From: Orbus sasakiae
GTDB taxonomy: Bacteria; Pseudomonadota; Gammaproteobacteria; Enterobacterales; Orbaceae
Length of the DNA: 64,000 bases
Assembly: GCF_039542345.1 (NCBI RefSeq)
Contig: NZ_BAABHY010000001.1
Coordinates: 1,178,001-1,242,000, forward strand
Direction: 5' to 3'
In this document: piece after piece, positions 43,609 through 52,561 of the stretch
How positions within the stretch are numbered: position 1 is the first letter of the stretch
Layout of the letters: every line of letters starts with the position of its first letter
Translations under genes and position numbers: made by a program
Notes under the pieces: model-generated
The model's database searches: none
Told to the model about the DNA's origin: nothing
Seen by the model: the letters and a program-made list of their open reading frames with translations, nothing else

Positions 43609-44412
43609 TTAATCATGATGTTTAAATTGCCCTTCAGCAAAGCCTTCACGCCAATAACTAATTAAGCGGATCGAATCGGCTGGCACTTGGCTAAAGTGCA
43701 CTTTTAAATGATGACGCAATGCTTGTGATACAGATGATTCCATTCCCCCCCAGAATACCAAGCTATCGTCATCTTGTGCGAGATTAAGTTGATTAACCAT
43801 ATCGATAAGTTTACTTTGCTCGCCTTGTGGGGTTACAGCCCATTTGAGCATTGCATGTTTGGCTACCTTAATGGTAATTTTGTCTTGTTCATCACGCACT
43901 TCGATAATCGCGATCGCTTTTTGATATGCGGGGAGATGTTCTAATGTATAACTAATAGCAGGTAATGCCGAAATATCACCAAGTAAAATTAACTGAATAT
44001 TTTCATCAAAACGATTTTTAGACCCCATCGCCACTAAGCCAATGGTATCACCGGCTTTAGCCTGTTGTGCCCACGTTGTGGCTATTCCGTGTTGGTGAAC
44101 GACAAAATCAATTGCCATTGTGTTATCGACTGAATTGTAGTTACGGACGCTGTATGTTCTGACGCGTTCGCGAACACCTTCTTGCCAAATGATTTTACTC
44201 TCTTCATTCATTTGTGGAAAATGAATCTCTTTGCTGCCAGATAAGGGAAAGAGTAATTTAAGATGTGGGCCAATCCATTGAGGATCAACATTGAGTGTTT
44301 TATCACAAGTAAAGACGATACGAATCAAATTAGCCGATAATTTTAGTGATTCTTTAACTGTTAATAATCCATTAATAACGGTGCGTTTATGAGCAGAGGT
44401 TTTTACGTTCAT
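43609..44412 (-). CDS. Siderophore-interacting protein (FAD-dependent ferric reductase, ViuB/YqjH family)
   Basis: The 267-residue flavoprotein is a ferric-siderophore reductase of the SIP family (E. coli YqjH 254). An N-terminal FAD-binding barrel (ESLKLSANLIRIVFTC, RERVRTYSVRNYNSVDNTMAIDFVVHQHG, with RTYSVR as the FAD motif) is followed by AQQAKAGDTIGLVAMGSKNRF and a C-terminal NAD(P)H domain (LLGDISALPAISYTLEHLP). The late WGGMESS and RHHLKVHFSQVPADSIRLISYWREG fit the family. A Fur-box-like sequence lies 70-90 bases upstream. GGAGT precedes the ATG by 8 bases. acpH follows. Its iron-siderophore substrate is unknown, and no siderophore uptake genes are nearby. Confidence 0.88.
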   Translation of the reverse strand: MNVKTSAHKRTVINGLLTVKESLKLSANLIRIVFTCDKTLNVDPQWIGPHLKLLFPLSGSKEIHFPQMNEESKIIWQEGVRERVRTYSVRNYNSVDNTMAIDFVVHQHGIATTWAQQAKAGDTIGLVAMGSKNRFDENIQLILLGDISALPAISYTLEHLPAYQKAIAIIEVRDEQDKITIKVAKHAMLKWAVTPQGEQSKLIDMVNQLNLAQDDDSLVFWGGMESSVSQALRHHLKVHFSQVPADSIRLISYWREGFAEGQFKHHD

Positions 44413-44482
44413 ATTATTGACTCCTTAGCATTGAGCTTACTATCATACACGCTGTCACAGCATAAGAAAACCAAGCAATTTC

Positions 44483-44501
44483 ATATTGATTATCAATAAA
44501 T
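44483..44501. promoter_or_regulatory. Fur-box-like sequence upstream of the siderophore-interacting protein gene
   Basis: The near-palindrome ATTGATTATCAAT (one central mismatch) resembles part of the Fur consensus GATAATGATAATCATTATC. It lies 71-89 bases before the start codon. Moderate match only. Confidence 0.35.
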
Positions 44502-44584
44502 TAGCTTTTATTTTCGTTATTTTTTTATCATAACCTATCATTCTAGTGTAAAAATATGACATTTCAGGTGTTAATTTTATTTTA

Positions 44585-44598
44585 TTGATCTAGATTAA
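44585..44598. promoter_or_regulatory. Candidate FNR site in the divergent gap before ychF
   Basis: TTGAT-N4-ATTAA differs from the FNR consensus TTGAT-N4-ATCAA by one base. It is 128-141 bases before ychF and 173-186 before the siderophore-interacting protein gene. Confidence 0.35.
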
Positions 44599-44725
44599 GT
44601 TTCAAATCATGCATAGTATCATTACTATTTATCCGGTTTATCGATTCAGATAAATAGCTATATCGTAAAAAATGAAATTAGTATATAATCGCAACCATTT
44701 TTTGATGTTTATATAAGGTATTCTC

Positions 44726-45817
44726 ATGGGATTTAAATGTGGTATTGTTGGTTTGCCAAATGTAGGAAAATCAACGCTTTTTAATGCATTAACTAAAGCA
44801 GGTATTGAAGCTGCAAACTTTCCGTTTTGTACAATTGAACCCAATACAGGTGTTGTGCCAATGCCTGACTCACGTTTAGACCAGTTAGCTGAAATTGTCA
44901 AACCACAACGTATTCTACCGACTACCATGGAATTTGTTGATATTGCGGGTTTAGTTAAGGGCGCTTCAAAAGGTGAAGGACTGGGTAACCAATTTTTATC
45001 GAATATTCGTGAAACTGAAGCGATTGGCCATGTAGTACGTTGTTTTGAAAATGAAAACATTATTCATGTGGCAGGCAAAATTGATCCCGCTGAAGATATT
45101 GAAATCATCAATACTGAACTGGCTTTAGCCGATTTAGATACTTGCGAACGTGCTATTTTGAGAGTGCAAAAGAAAGCCAAAGGTGGCGATAAAGATGCCA
45201 AATTTGAACAAGAAGTCCTTGAAAAATGTTTACCTCATTTAGAGCAAGGTCACAAATTATTAACACTGAAACTGAGTAAAGAAGAGGTTGAAGTGATCAA
45301 ATATTTGAGCTTTTTAACCCTTAAACCAACGATGTATATTGCTAACGTTAACGAAGATGGTTTTGAAAATAACCCTTATCTTGATCGCGTTAATCAAATT
45401 GCTGCACAAGAAAATGCTGTTGTTGTACCCGTTTGTGCCGCTATCGAAGCCGAAATTGCTGAACTTGATGACGAAGAACGTGAAGAGTTTATGCAGGATC
45501 TTGGTCTTGAAGAACCGGGTTTAAATCGTGTGATTCGTGCAGGTTATAAATTACTTAATTTACAAACCTACTTTACCGCTGGTGTTAAAGAAGTTCGCGC
45601 TTGGACGATTCCTGTTGGTGCAACAGCGCCGCAAGCGGCAGGTAAAATTCATACCGATTTTGAAAAAGGCTTTATTCGTGCACAAACCATTGCTTTTAAT
45701 GATTTCATTCAATATAAAGGTGAACAAGGTGCTAAAGAAGCCGGTAAAATGCGTTCTGAAGGGAAAGACTATATTGTCCAAGACGGCGATATTATGAACT
45801 TCTTGTTTAACGTTTAA
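44726..45817 (+). CDS. ychF: Ribosome-binding ATPase YchF (Obg/OLA1 family)
   Basis: This 363-residue P-loop protein matches YchF (363) in full. GLPNVGKSTLFNALT is the P-loop, ANFPFCTIEPNTGVV the switch I region, EFVDIAGLVKGASKGEGLGN the switch II/G3 region, and NVNEDG the G4-like motif whose Glu replaces Asp, explaining preference for ATP. The C-terminal TGS domain (about 280-363) has AWTIPVGATAPQAAGKIHTDFEKGFIRAQ. A cytosolic protein that binds ribosomes, YchF is linked to stress responses. Start ATG has AAGGT 8 bases upstream. In many gammaproteobacteria pth precedes ychF; here a siderophore gene is divergent. Confidence 0.97.
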   Translation: MGFKCGIVGLPNVGKSTLFNALTKAGIEAANFPFCTIEPNTGVVPMPDSRLDQLAEIVKPQRILPTTMEFVDIAGLVKGASKGEGLGNQFLSNIRETEAIGHVVRCFENENIIHVAGKIDPAEDIEIINTELALADLDTCERAILRVQKKAKGGDKDAKFEQEVLEKCLPHLEQGHKLLTLKLSKEEVEVIKYLSFLTLKPTMYIANVNEDGFENNPYLDRVNQIAAQENAVVVPVCAAIEAEIAELDDEEREEFMQDLGLEEPGLNRVIRAGYKLLNLQTYFTAGVKEVRAWTIPVGATAPQAAGKIHTDFEKGFIRAQTIAFNDFIQYKGEQGAKEAGKMRSEGKDYIVQDGDIMNFLFNV

Positions 45818-45840
45818 TCACCATAATTATAAGCACATTC

Positions 45841-45864
45841 AAAGCCCAATCTATATTGGGCTTT
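45841..45864 (+). terminator. Intrinsic terminator after ychF
   Basis: AAAGCCCAAT pairs with ATTGGGCTTT (10 bp, loop of four) and is followed by GTTGTAT. It lies 24 bases after the ychF stop. Confidence 0.75.
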
Positions 45865-45883
45865 GTTGTATAATGAGTTAACA

Positions 45884-45936
45884 ATATGAGTACAAAAATC
45901 ATGACGATCGTCATAAATAGAATATAATACTCATAT
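45884..45936. promoter_or_regulatory. Nested inverted repeats upstream of moeA
   Basis: ATGACGATCGTCAT (45901-45914) is a perfect 14-base palindrome. It is flanked by the perfect 9-base inverted repeat ATATGAGTA (45884-45892) and TACTCATAT (45928-45936). The outer arms are 8 and 13 bases from the inner palindrome. The set lies 76-128 bases before the moeA start and after the ychF terminator, where an operator would be expected. No match to the ModE consensus is apparent. Confidence 0.55.
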
Positions 45937-46011
45937 CATGGTCAGCCATTAATCACTAAACATAGGATTGACCTACATTTTATATCTACTCTAAGTTATA
46001 AGGATTGCACC

Positions 46012-47244
46012 ATGGCTAAAGCCCCTCTTTTAGAATTTAGTGCAGCACGAGATCAAATTCTACAACATGCTAAACACCATACCATACCAAACAGTGAATC
46101 AGTGAATTTACATTTAGCACTAAATCGTATTGTTGCCAAACCAATCATGTCACCGATCAATGTCCCCTCGTTTGATAATTCTGCAATGGATGGCTATGTC
46201 ATAAGAGAAAAGGATGTAAAAGAAAATACAACCTTACCGATAGCTGGCAGTATTTTTGCAGGTCATAATGGCGATATCCAATGGCCTAAAAACACATGTC
46301 TAAGGATTATGACAGGCGCCCCCGTACCTAATGATGCTTACGCGGTTATTATGCAAGAAGATGTCAAAATTGCAGATCAACAAATGAGTTTTGATGGTCA
46401 CAATGTCAAAGCTGGTCAAAATATCCGTCGAATCGGTGAAAACATCACCATTAATACTGAAATCTTTTCTACCGGTGAAAAACTAACTATCCCTAAACTG
46501 TCAACGTTAGCTGCGCTTGGTTTAAATGAGGTTTGTGTATTTAAGGCCCTTAAAGTTGCTATTTTTTCAACGGGCGATGAGTTAACGCCCATTGGTGAAC
46601 CGTTGTTATCAGCGAATAGTATTTATGATAGTAATCGTTATACCATTAATTTAATGCTTAACGCGTTGGGGTGTGAGGTCATTGATTTAGGTATTATTAA
46701 AGATGATTTATTATCAATTACACAGACGTTAAAACAAGCCGCTGATTTAGCAGATATTGTTATCACCAGTGGTGGGGTTTCAGTTGGTGATGCTGACTAT
46801 ACAAAAAAAGCCTTAGAGCAGATCGGCGAAATTAATTTTTGGAAAATTGCAATGAAGCCGGGTAAACCTTTTGCATTTGGGAAAATTGGTCATGCCTTCT
46901 TTTGTGGTTTACCAGGCAACCCGGTTTCAAGTTTAATTACTTTCTACCAATTAGTTCGCCCTTTGATTCTTGCGTTATACCAACAACACACTCCCTCACA
47001 GCAGTTTACGCTGAAAACGATAAGTCACCTTAAAAAGTCGATTGGACGCATCGATTTCCAACGTGGCTACCTACATCGTGATCATGATGGCCAATTAGTT
47101 GTTAGTTCGACAGGCGATCAGGGTTCACACATTACATCCTCATTTAATCATGCTAACTGCTTTATTATTCTGGAAAAAGATCGTGATAATGTCAAAGCTG
47201 GTGAATATGTAACTGTTGAGCCGTTTGATAGCTGCTTACTATAG
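46012..47244 (+). CDS. moeA: Molybdopterin molybdenumtransferase MoeA
   Basis: This 410-residue enzyme (E. coli 411) inserts molybdate into adenylylated molybdopterin. Domain order is MoeA N-terminal (SFDNSAMDGYVIRE, ILRIMTGAPVPNDAYAVIMQED in the family pattern, cited as TGAPVPNDAYAVIMQED), MogA-like domain with STGDELTPIGEPL and SGGVSVGDADYTKKAL, and C-terminal domain with GLPGNPVSSLITFYQL. Molybdate-binding residues in the MogA-like domain appear intact. AAGGATTGCACC gives a ribosome site before the ATG. moeB, usually next to moeA in enterics, is absent; the following gene is a malate transporter. It suggests the strain makes molybdoenzymes. Confidence 0.96.
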   Translation: MAKAPLLEFSAARDQILQHAKHHTIPNSESVNLHLALNRIVAKPIMSPINVPSFDNSAMDGYVIREKDVKENTTLPIAGSIFAGHNGDIQWPKNTCLRIMTGAPVPNDAYAVIMQEDVKIADQQMSFDGHNVKAGQNIRRIGENITINTEIFSTGEKLTIPKLSTLAALGLNEVCVFKALKVAIFSTGDELTPIGEPLLSANSIYDSNRYTINLMLNALGCEVIDLGIIKDDLLSITQTLKQAADLADIVITSGGVSVGDADYTKKALEQIGEINFWKIAMKPGKPFAFGKIGHAFFCGLPGNPVSSLITFYQLVRPLILALYQQHTPSQQFTLKTISHLKKSIGRIDFQRGYLHRDHDGQLVVSSTGDQGSHITSSFNHANCFIILEKDRDNVKAGEYVTVEPFDSCLL

Positions 47245-47605
47245 TTGATTTAGTTTCATCAAGCCTAACTAACACACCCGACGCGTTTCCCCCCTATCGG
47301 GTGTATGACACTATCAATCCTGATAGGATTATTCCGATATGACACGCCATGATCATCTTTTTTATCGTCGCCTTTGTTAATTAAGGGCACTTACATTAAT
47401 TACATAATGAGTTAGATTAGTTTCCTATTCTATATAATTTTTTAACTCTCTTTACACTGTTAACGACGTCAACAAACTTATCATCAGTACCTTGCTCAAG
47501 TGAGCTTTTATTCTCACCTTACGTAAGGCAGATGATGACCAAGTTCACAACAATGTCATAAAAATATTAGCGCATACAAATCAACCCGACAACGAGGTTT
47601 AATTT
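47245..47605. other. Intergenic region of 361 bases between moeA and the malate transporter gene
   Basis: An 8-bp stem ACACCCGA (47274-47281) / TCGGGTGT (47297-47304), loop of 15, follows moeA and may terminate it although no T tract is present. The rest is AT-rich, with TTAATTA-type repeats around 47385-47420 that could bind the CitB-type regulator encoded downstream. No gene is seen. Confidence 0.45.
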
Positions 47606-48901
47606 ATGAGTATTTTTCAACAGATAAAAGAGAACAAATTTTATGTTGGCTCATTGCCATTACCCATTTTTATAGGGTGTTCGATTATTGTTATGATTTC
47701 AGCTTGGTTAGATATTTTACCCAAAAGTCTTATTGGTGGCTTTGCCGTTATTTTACCATTAGGGTGGCTTTTAGGTACAATCGGGCAAAATTTACCGTTT
47801 TTTAAAAAATTTGGCGCACCTGCAATTTTGTCATTAATTGTGCCTTCTGTTTTGGTTTATAACGATGTCTTTGATGCAAATACATTAACCGCCGCGAAAA
47901 TGTTAATGAAAGACTCAAACTTTTTATTATTTTATATTGCCAGTTTAGTCTGCGGTAGCATTCTAGGAATGCATAGGGTAATTTTGGTTAATGGTTTTGT
48001 GCGTATGATGATACCCATGTTATTAGGTATGATTCTTGCTGCATTTGTGGGTGTTGGAGTTGCGATGGCCTTTGGTGACACTTGGGAACATGCTTTCTTC
48101 TACACGGTAGCTCCTGTTATGGCTGGAGGAGTTGGCGAAGGTGTTTTACAGCTGTCAAATGCCTATAGCAATATTCTCAACCAAGATTATGATGCCTTTG
48201 TGAGTGCGTTAATTCCTGCAACCGTAGTGGGTAACTTTTTTGCCATTACTTATACGGCAATTATCAATCGAGTGGGTGAACTTAAGCCGCATCTGAGCGG
48301 CAAAGGTCAATTAGTCAAAATTCAATTTGATGGCATGGAAGAAGCCTTAAAAGAGGATAAAAGCCCGCTTGATGCAAGAGCGATGAGTGGCGCAGTAATG
48401 ACCCTTGCTACCATGTTTTTACTTGGTCTTATTCTCGAAAAATTAACCCATTTTCCAGGTCCTGTACTAATGATCATCGCCACGGCATTAGTTAAATATT
48501 TACGTATTTTGCCTGAAAGCGTCGAAAAAGGCAGCCAACAGTGGTATAAATTTATTTCTGGTCACTTTACTTACCCACTGATGGCTGGATTGGGGCTCCT
48601 TTATATTGACCTTGGTAGTGTGGTAAATGTGTTAACTATTCCTTATTTTTTAACCATTATTTCTGTCGTCTTTACAGTATCAATGACAGGGTTTGTTTGT
48701 AGTTACTTTTTCAAAATGTACCCAGTTGAAGCTTCGATTATTTCATCTTGCCAAAGTGGTATGGGCGGCACTGGTGATGTTGCCATTTTATCAACGGCAA
48801 ATCGCATGAACTTGATGCCATTTGCTCAAGTGGCAACACGTCTAGGCGGAGCGTTAATGGTGATTGGTGCAACAGCCCTATTACGTTACCTTCATAGTTA
48901 G
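47606..48901 (+). CDS. 2-hydroxycarboxylate (malate/citrate) transporter, 2HCT family
   Basis: The 431-residue membrane protein belongs to the 2-hydroxycarboxylate transporter family (CitS, CimH, MleP, MaeN). It has about 11 helices, and the two reentrant-loop GGxG motifs characteristic of the family are present: MAGGVGEGVLQLS in the first half and CQSGMGGTGDVAILSTANR in the second. The family carries malate, citrate or lactate with sodium or protons, or by exchange. The malic enzyme gene begins 59 bases later, so malate is the likely substrate and MaeP- or MaeN-like is the best name, though I give no symbol. GAGG precedes the ATG by 8 bases. Confidence 0.9.
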   Translation: MSIFQQIKENKFYVGSLPLPIFIGCSIIVMISAWLDILPKSLIGGFAVILPLGWLLGTIGQNLPFFKKFGAPAILSLIVPSVLVYNDVFDANTLTAAKMLMKDSNFLLFYIASLVCGSILGMHRVILVNGFVRMMIPMLLGMILAAFVGVGVAMAFGDTWEHAFFYTVAPVMAGGVGEGVLQLSNAYSNILNQDYDAFVSALIPATVVGNFFAITYTAIINRVGELKPHLSGKGQLVKIQFDGMEEALKEDKSPLDARAMSGAVMTLATMFLLGLILEKLTHFPGPVLMIIATALVKYLRILPESVEKGSQQWYKFISGHFTYPLMAGLGLLYIDLGSVVNVLTIPYFLTIISVVFTVSMTGFVCSYFFKMYPVEASIISSCQSGMGGTGDVAILSTANRMNLMPFAQVATRLGGALMVIGATALLRYLHS

Positions 48902-48960
48902 TGAAAAAACCGTGATAACACGATAAACTTTTATGTTAAAACATTATACAGGTGAATATT

Positions 48961-50118
48961 ATGACAACCGTTCAAGAACAAGCACTTGCAATCAGTAAAG
49001 AGAAACATGGAAAATTAGAAATCTGTCCTAAAGTTGCGATTAATTCTATGGCAGATCTTAGCGTTGCTTATACACCCGGTGTTGCAGCTGTCTGTACTGC
49101 AATTGCAAATAACAAACAAGATGTTTATGAATATACGACAAAACGTAATTTGGTCGCCGTTATTACCGATGGTTCAGCTGTGCTTGGGCTCGGTAATATT
49201 GGCCCTGAAGCTGCCATTCCCGTGATGGAAGGCAAAGCGATATTATTCAAACGTTTTGCTGATGTCGATGCGATTCCACTCTCTGTTAATACCCAAAATG
49301 TAGATGAAATCGTGAGCCATATTGCTGCTTTTGCCCCTTCCTTTGGAGGTATCAATCTTGAAGATATTAGTGCACCAAGATGTTTTGAAGTTGAACGTCG
49401 GTTAAAAGCGATGCTTGATATCCCCGTATTTCATGATGACCAACATGGCACTGCCATTGTTGTATTAGCTGCTTTATATAATGCGATAAAAGTGGTCAGT
49501 AAAAAAATTGACGCCATTAAAGTGGTCATTAATGGTGGTGGTGCTGCCGGTTTATCTATTGCAAATATGTTACTTTCCGCTGGCGTCAAGAATATCAAAG
49601 TGGTTGATAAAATTGGTATTTTATGTGAAAACGATAATTCATTACCCCCACACCATATGGAAATGGCAAAAAAAACTAACCGTGAAAAGCAAGTTGGGAC
49701 ATTACAAGATGCGGTAAGAGGAGCCGATGTCTTTATAGGTGTTTCAGCACCTGGCGTATTGAAAAAAGAGTGGGTCAGTACAATGGCAGAAAAATCAATC
49801 GTGTTTGCAATGGCCAATCCAACACCTGAAATTTTTCCAGAAGAAGCCAAAGAGGCTGGCGCTTATGTGATTGGTACAGGGCGAAGTGATTACCCAAATC
49901 AAATTAATAATGTATTGGCCTTTCCCGGCATTTTCCGCGGTGCGTTAGATGCAAGAGCAAAAGATATCACCCTTGAAATGCAACTTGCCGCAGCAAAGGG
50001 GTTAGCCAGCATTGTTACTGATGATAAATTAGGTCCAGATCACATCTTACCCAATGCATTTGAACCGAATGTCGCTAAAGTTGTAGCAGAAAGTGTTCGT
50101 CAAGCGGCAAGAAAATAA
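48961..50118 (+). CDS. maeE: NAD(P)-dependent malic enzyme (short form)
   Basis: This 385-residue oxidative decarboxylase turns malate into pyruvate and CO2. The size fits the short class of malic enzyme (MaeE of lactic acid bacteria, YtsJ) rather than the 560-760-residue SfcA and MaeB forms. Visible are YTPGVAAVCTAIANN with the catalytic Tyr, SAVLGLGNIGPEAAIPVMEGKAILFKRFADVDAIPL, metal-binding HDDQHGTAIVVLAALYNA, and the nucleotide fold GGGAAGLSIANMLLSAGVK. The ATG at 48961 follows AGGTGAA by 6 bases; an earlier GTG at 48952 sits inside that site. It follows the 2HCT transporter in an operon, completing malate uptake and decarboxylation. Confidence 0.95.
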   Translation: MTTVQEQALAISKEKHGKLEICPKVAINSMADLSVAYTPGVAAVCTAIANNKQDVYEYTTKRNLVAVITDGSAVLGLGNIGPEAAIPVMEGKAILFKRFADVDAIPLSVNTQNVDEIVSHIAAFAPSFGGINLEDISAPRCFEVERRLKAMLDIPVFHDDQHGTAIVVLAALYNAIKVVSKKIDAIKVVINGGGAAGLSIANMLLSAGVKNIKVVDKIGILCENDNSLPPHHMEMAKKTNREKQVGTLQDAVRGADVFIGVSAPGVLKKEWVSTMAEKSIVFAMANPTPEIFPEEAKEAGAYVIGTGRSDYPNQINNVLAFPGIFRGALDARAKDITLEMQLAAAKGLASIVTDDKLGPDHILPNAFEPNVAKVVAESVRQAARK

Positions 50119-50145
50119 CGTTTTAATTAAATTTAACGTTATAAT

Positions 50146-50178
50146 AAACCCTGCTTTTTAAATTAAAAAGCAGGGTTT
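50146..50178 (+). terminator. Strong intrinsic terminator after the malic enzyme gene
   Basis: AAACCCTGCTTTTT pairs with AAAAAGCAGGGTTT over 14 bp with a five-base loop, then ATTTG. It separates the transporter/malic enzyme operon from the kinase/regulator operon, so the two may be set to different levels. Confidence 0.85.
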
Positions 50179-50233
50179 ATTTGTAGGTCAGGCAATTTTC
50201 TTTTAGACGACTATCGTTATGATAAGGAAATAA

Positions 50234-51856
50234 ATGAGAAAACTGTTTCATCATCTAAAATTAAAAACAAAATTGATTATTTTGATCTGTTTTGTGTTTG
50301 CACTCGCGGTAATTGCTGAAAATATCTACATCATTCGAATTGTGAATAATCAATATTACAATAATGCGAGCCAACATGTTGCAAATGTTGCAGATTTGAT
50401 TGCAACATCACCTGAAATTATTGACAGCATTGAGCATCCTACTCCACAGAACTTAGCGCGAATTCAAACTTATACTGAACAAGCTAGACGTTTATCACAA
50501 GTCGAATTTATCACGATTTTTGATATGAATGGGATGCGCTTTTCGCACCCTGATAAAGATAAAATCGGTAAGATGATTGTGGGTGGTGATGGTGAACAAG
50601 CCTTAAAAGGTCAATCCTATATTTCAACAGCAAAAGGGACTCTCGGTGTTTCGATCCGCGCATTTAGACCCATTTATGCCAGTGATAATACACAAATTGG
50701 TGCATTAATGGTTGGGCAAACCGTGAATAAAATTGAGCATTTAGCCTCACGTACGAGTCAACCCATTTTATTCACGTTAGTGATATCGCTAATTGTTGCG
50801 GTTGCCTTAGCATTATGGTTTTCCAAAAGCATTAAAACCATTTTATTAGGGCTTGAGCCTTTTGAAATGGTCAAACTATTTGAAGAACGAGATGCGATTA
50901 TTCGAACGGTAAAAGAAGGTATCATTGTGATTAATCGTGATAGCCAAATTACCCAAATCAATGATGAGGCTATCCGTATTTTACGTATCAAACAACGTAA
51001 AGAAACCATTATTGACAGAGATGTAAGACAAATTATTCCTAATACACGTTTACAAGACGTCATGCTAAGTGGTGAATCTGAATACGATCGTGAACAAAAT
51101 ATTAATGGTATCGTTATTTTAACAAGTCGAACTCCCCTTTTTGTAAATGGTGAACTCATTGGGGCGATTGCATCATTTCGGGACATGACTGAGATACGTC
51201 AATTAGCCGAAAACTTAACGGGAGTTAACCGCTATGCAGATGCGTTGCGTTCCCAATCCCATGAGTTTAATAACAAATTACATGTTATTTATGGTCTGGC
51301 ATTTAATGATAATAATCATGAACTCATCGATTATCTAGAAAAGTTAATGGGCACACAAGCCCAAGAAAGTGAACAAATTTCGCAATCTATCCAAGATCCG
51401 ATTATTGCCGGCTTTTTAAACAGTAAATTCAGTCGTGCACGTGAACTGGGGGTCACATTAGATTTTTATACACAGGGACAACTACACAGCATTGGTGATA
51501 GCTCTACCGCCCATAAATTAGTGACAATTCTAGGGAATTTAATCGATAATGGTTTAGATGCGGTGCAATTTTTAGACCACAAGCACATCACAATTAAATT
51601 AGAAATTGATGACCATAATTTTATTATTGAAGTCAAAGATAATGGACAAGGCATTGCCAAAGAGCATTCTCAGCAAATTTTTACGAAAGGTTATTCAACT
51701 AAAGGGGATAATCGAGGGTTTGGCTTATATCTTGTTTTGGCTAGCGTTGATGAACTAAACGGACATATTGAGTTACGAGAATCTGATACACAGGGAGCAT
51801 GTTTTACAGTTTTAATCCCATTGTATTCTATTTATCAGGAGTATAACGATGCTTAA
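50234..51856 (+). CDS. CitA/DcuS-type sensor histidine kinase
   Basis: The 540-residue kinase has a short cytosolic start, helix 1 (about 14-32), a periplasmic PDC-type sensor (about 35-172; QVEFITIFDMNGMRFSHPDKDKIGKMIVGGD cited in part as FITIFDMNGMRFSHPD and GKMIVGGDGEQAL), helix 2 (about 175-195), a PAS domain (about 220-325; IVINRDSQITQINDEA), and the SPOB-like dimerisation helix with phosphoryl His343 in LRSQSHEFNNKLHVIYGL. The ATPase domain has NLIDNGLDAV, DNGQGI and GFGLYLV. FSHP and the sensor fold match citrate/malate/fumarate sensors. The regulator overlaps by 8 bases. Malate is the likely signal from position next to the malate genes; the name MaeK would fit. Confidence 0.92.
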   Translation: MRKLFHHLKLKTKLIILICFVFALAVIAENIYIIRIVNNQYYNNASQHVANVADLIATSPEIIDSIEHPTPQNLARIQTYTEQARRLSQVEFITIFDMNGMRFSHPDKDKIGKMIVGGDGEQALKGQSYISTAKGTLGVSIRAFRPIYASDNTQIGALMVGQTVNKIEHLASRTSQPILFTLVISLIVAVALALWFSKSIKTILLGLEPFEMVKLFEERDAIIRTVKEGIIVINRDSQITQINDEAIRILRIKQRKETIIDRDVRQIIPNTRLQDVMLSGESEYDREQNINGIVILTSRTPLFVNGELIGAIASFRDMTEIRQLAENLTGVNRYADALRSQSHEFNNKLHVIYGLAFNDNNHELIDYLEKLMGTQAQESEQISQSIQDPIIAGFLNSKFSRARELGVTLDFYTQGQLHSIGDSSTAHKLVTILGNLIDNGLDAVQFLDHKHITIKLEIDDHNFIIEVKDNGQGIAKEHSQQIFTKGYSTKGDNRGFGLYLVLASVDELNGHIELRESDTQGACFTVLIPLYSIYQEYNDA

Positions 51857-52520
51857 TGTTTTAATTGTTGAAGATGACCCAATGGTTGCTGAACTAAACA
51901 AAAAATATTTACAGATGATTCCAGGCTTTAAGTTAGTCGGTCAAGTAAAAGATGGTGAAGCCGCACTCCACTTTATTCATGACAATCCGGTATCCCTTTT
52001 ATTATTAGATGTTTTCATGCCAAAATTGAATGGATTAGAACTATTACAACATATCCGCATCAGTTACCCAACCATTGATATTATTATGGTAACCGCGGCC
52101 TGTGATAGTGAGAATATTCAATCCGCGTTACGACTTGGGGTGATTGATTATATTGTTAAACCATTTACATTCAAACGATTTAGAACGGCCTTGATTACTT
52201 ATCAAGAACGGATTAGGTTACTCAACTCAACCGAATCATTAGATCAAAAACAGCTTGATCACCGTATTTTTGCGAAAACGGTTGAAAAATCGAATACCTT
52301 ACCCAAAGGCATTGAACCTGATACCTTGCAACAAGTTCGAGACATGTTGCACGATTACCAAACTGATTTCGCAATGAGTGATTTAGTGGCGTCTAGTAAC
52401 CTATCGCGAATTTCATTAAAAAAATACATTGATTACTTAGAAGATATTGGTGAGTTAGAAAGCTATTTAACCCACTTATCGGTTGGGCGTCCAGTGAGAA
52501 TCTATTCATTTAAACATTGA
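51849..52520 (+). CDS. CitB/DcuR-type response regulator
   Basis: This 223-residue regulator has a receiver domain (1-120; acidic Glu8, Asp9 and Asp10, phosphoryl Asp54 in LLLLDVFMPKLNG, Lys in YIVKPF) and a C-terminal DNA-binding region with a helix-turn-helix (about 165-215; QTDFAMSDLVASSNLSRISLKKYIDYLEDIGEL in parts as DLVASSNLSRISLKKY). It belongs with CitB, DcuR and MaeR. It overlaps the kinase gene by 8 bases, so translation is coupled. Probable target is the transporter/malic enzyme promoter in 47245-47605. The gene is last of the malate block. Confidence 0.93.
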   Translation: MLNVLIVEDDPMVAELNKKYLQMIPGFKLVGQVKDGEAALHFIHDNPVSLLLLDVFMPKLNGLELLQHIRISYPTIDIIMVTAACDSENIQSALRLGVIDYIVKPFTFKRFRTALITYQERIRLLNSTESLDQKQLDHRIFAKTVEKSNTLPKGIEPDTLQQVRDMLHDYQTDFAMSDLVASSNLSRISLKKYIDYLEDIGELESYLTHLSVGRPVRIYSFKH

Positions 52521-52561
52521 GGTAGCTTTGATTCGCCTCTCAGTTTAACCGTCACGTATAC

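Noticed and set aside
44638..45060. 140-codon frame opposite the start of ychF
   Set aside because: Antisense shadow of the conserved YchF P-loop region.
49431..49850. 139-codon frame opposite the malic enzyme gene
   Set aside because: Antisense shadow; the sense strand has all malic enzyme motifs.
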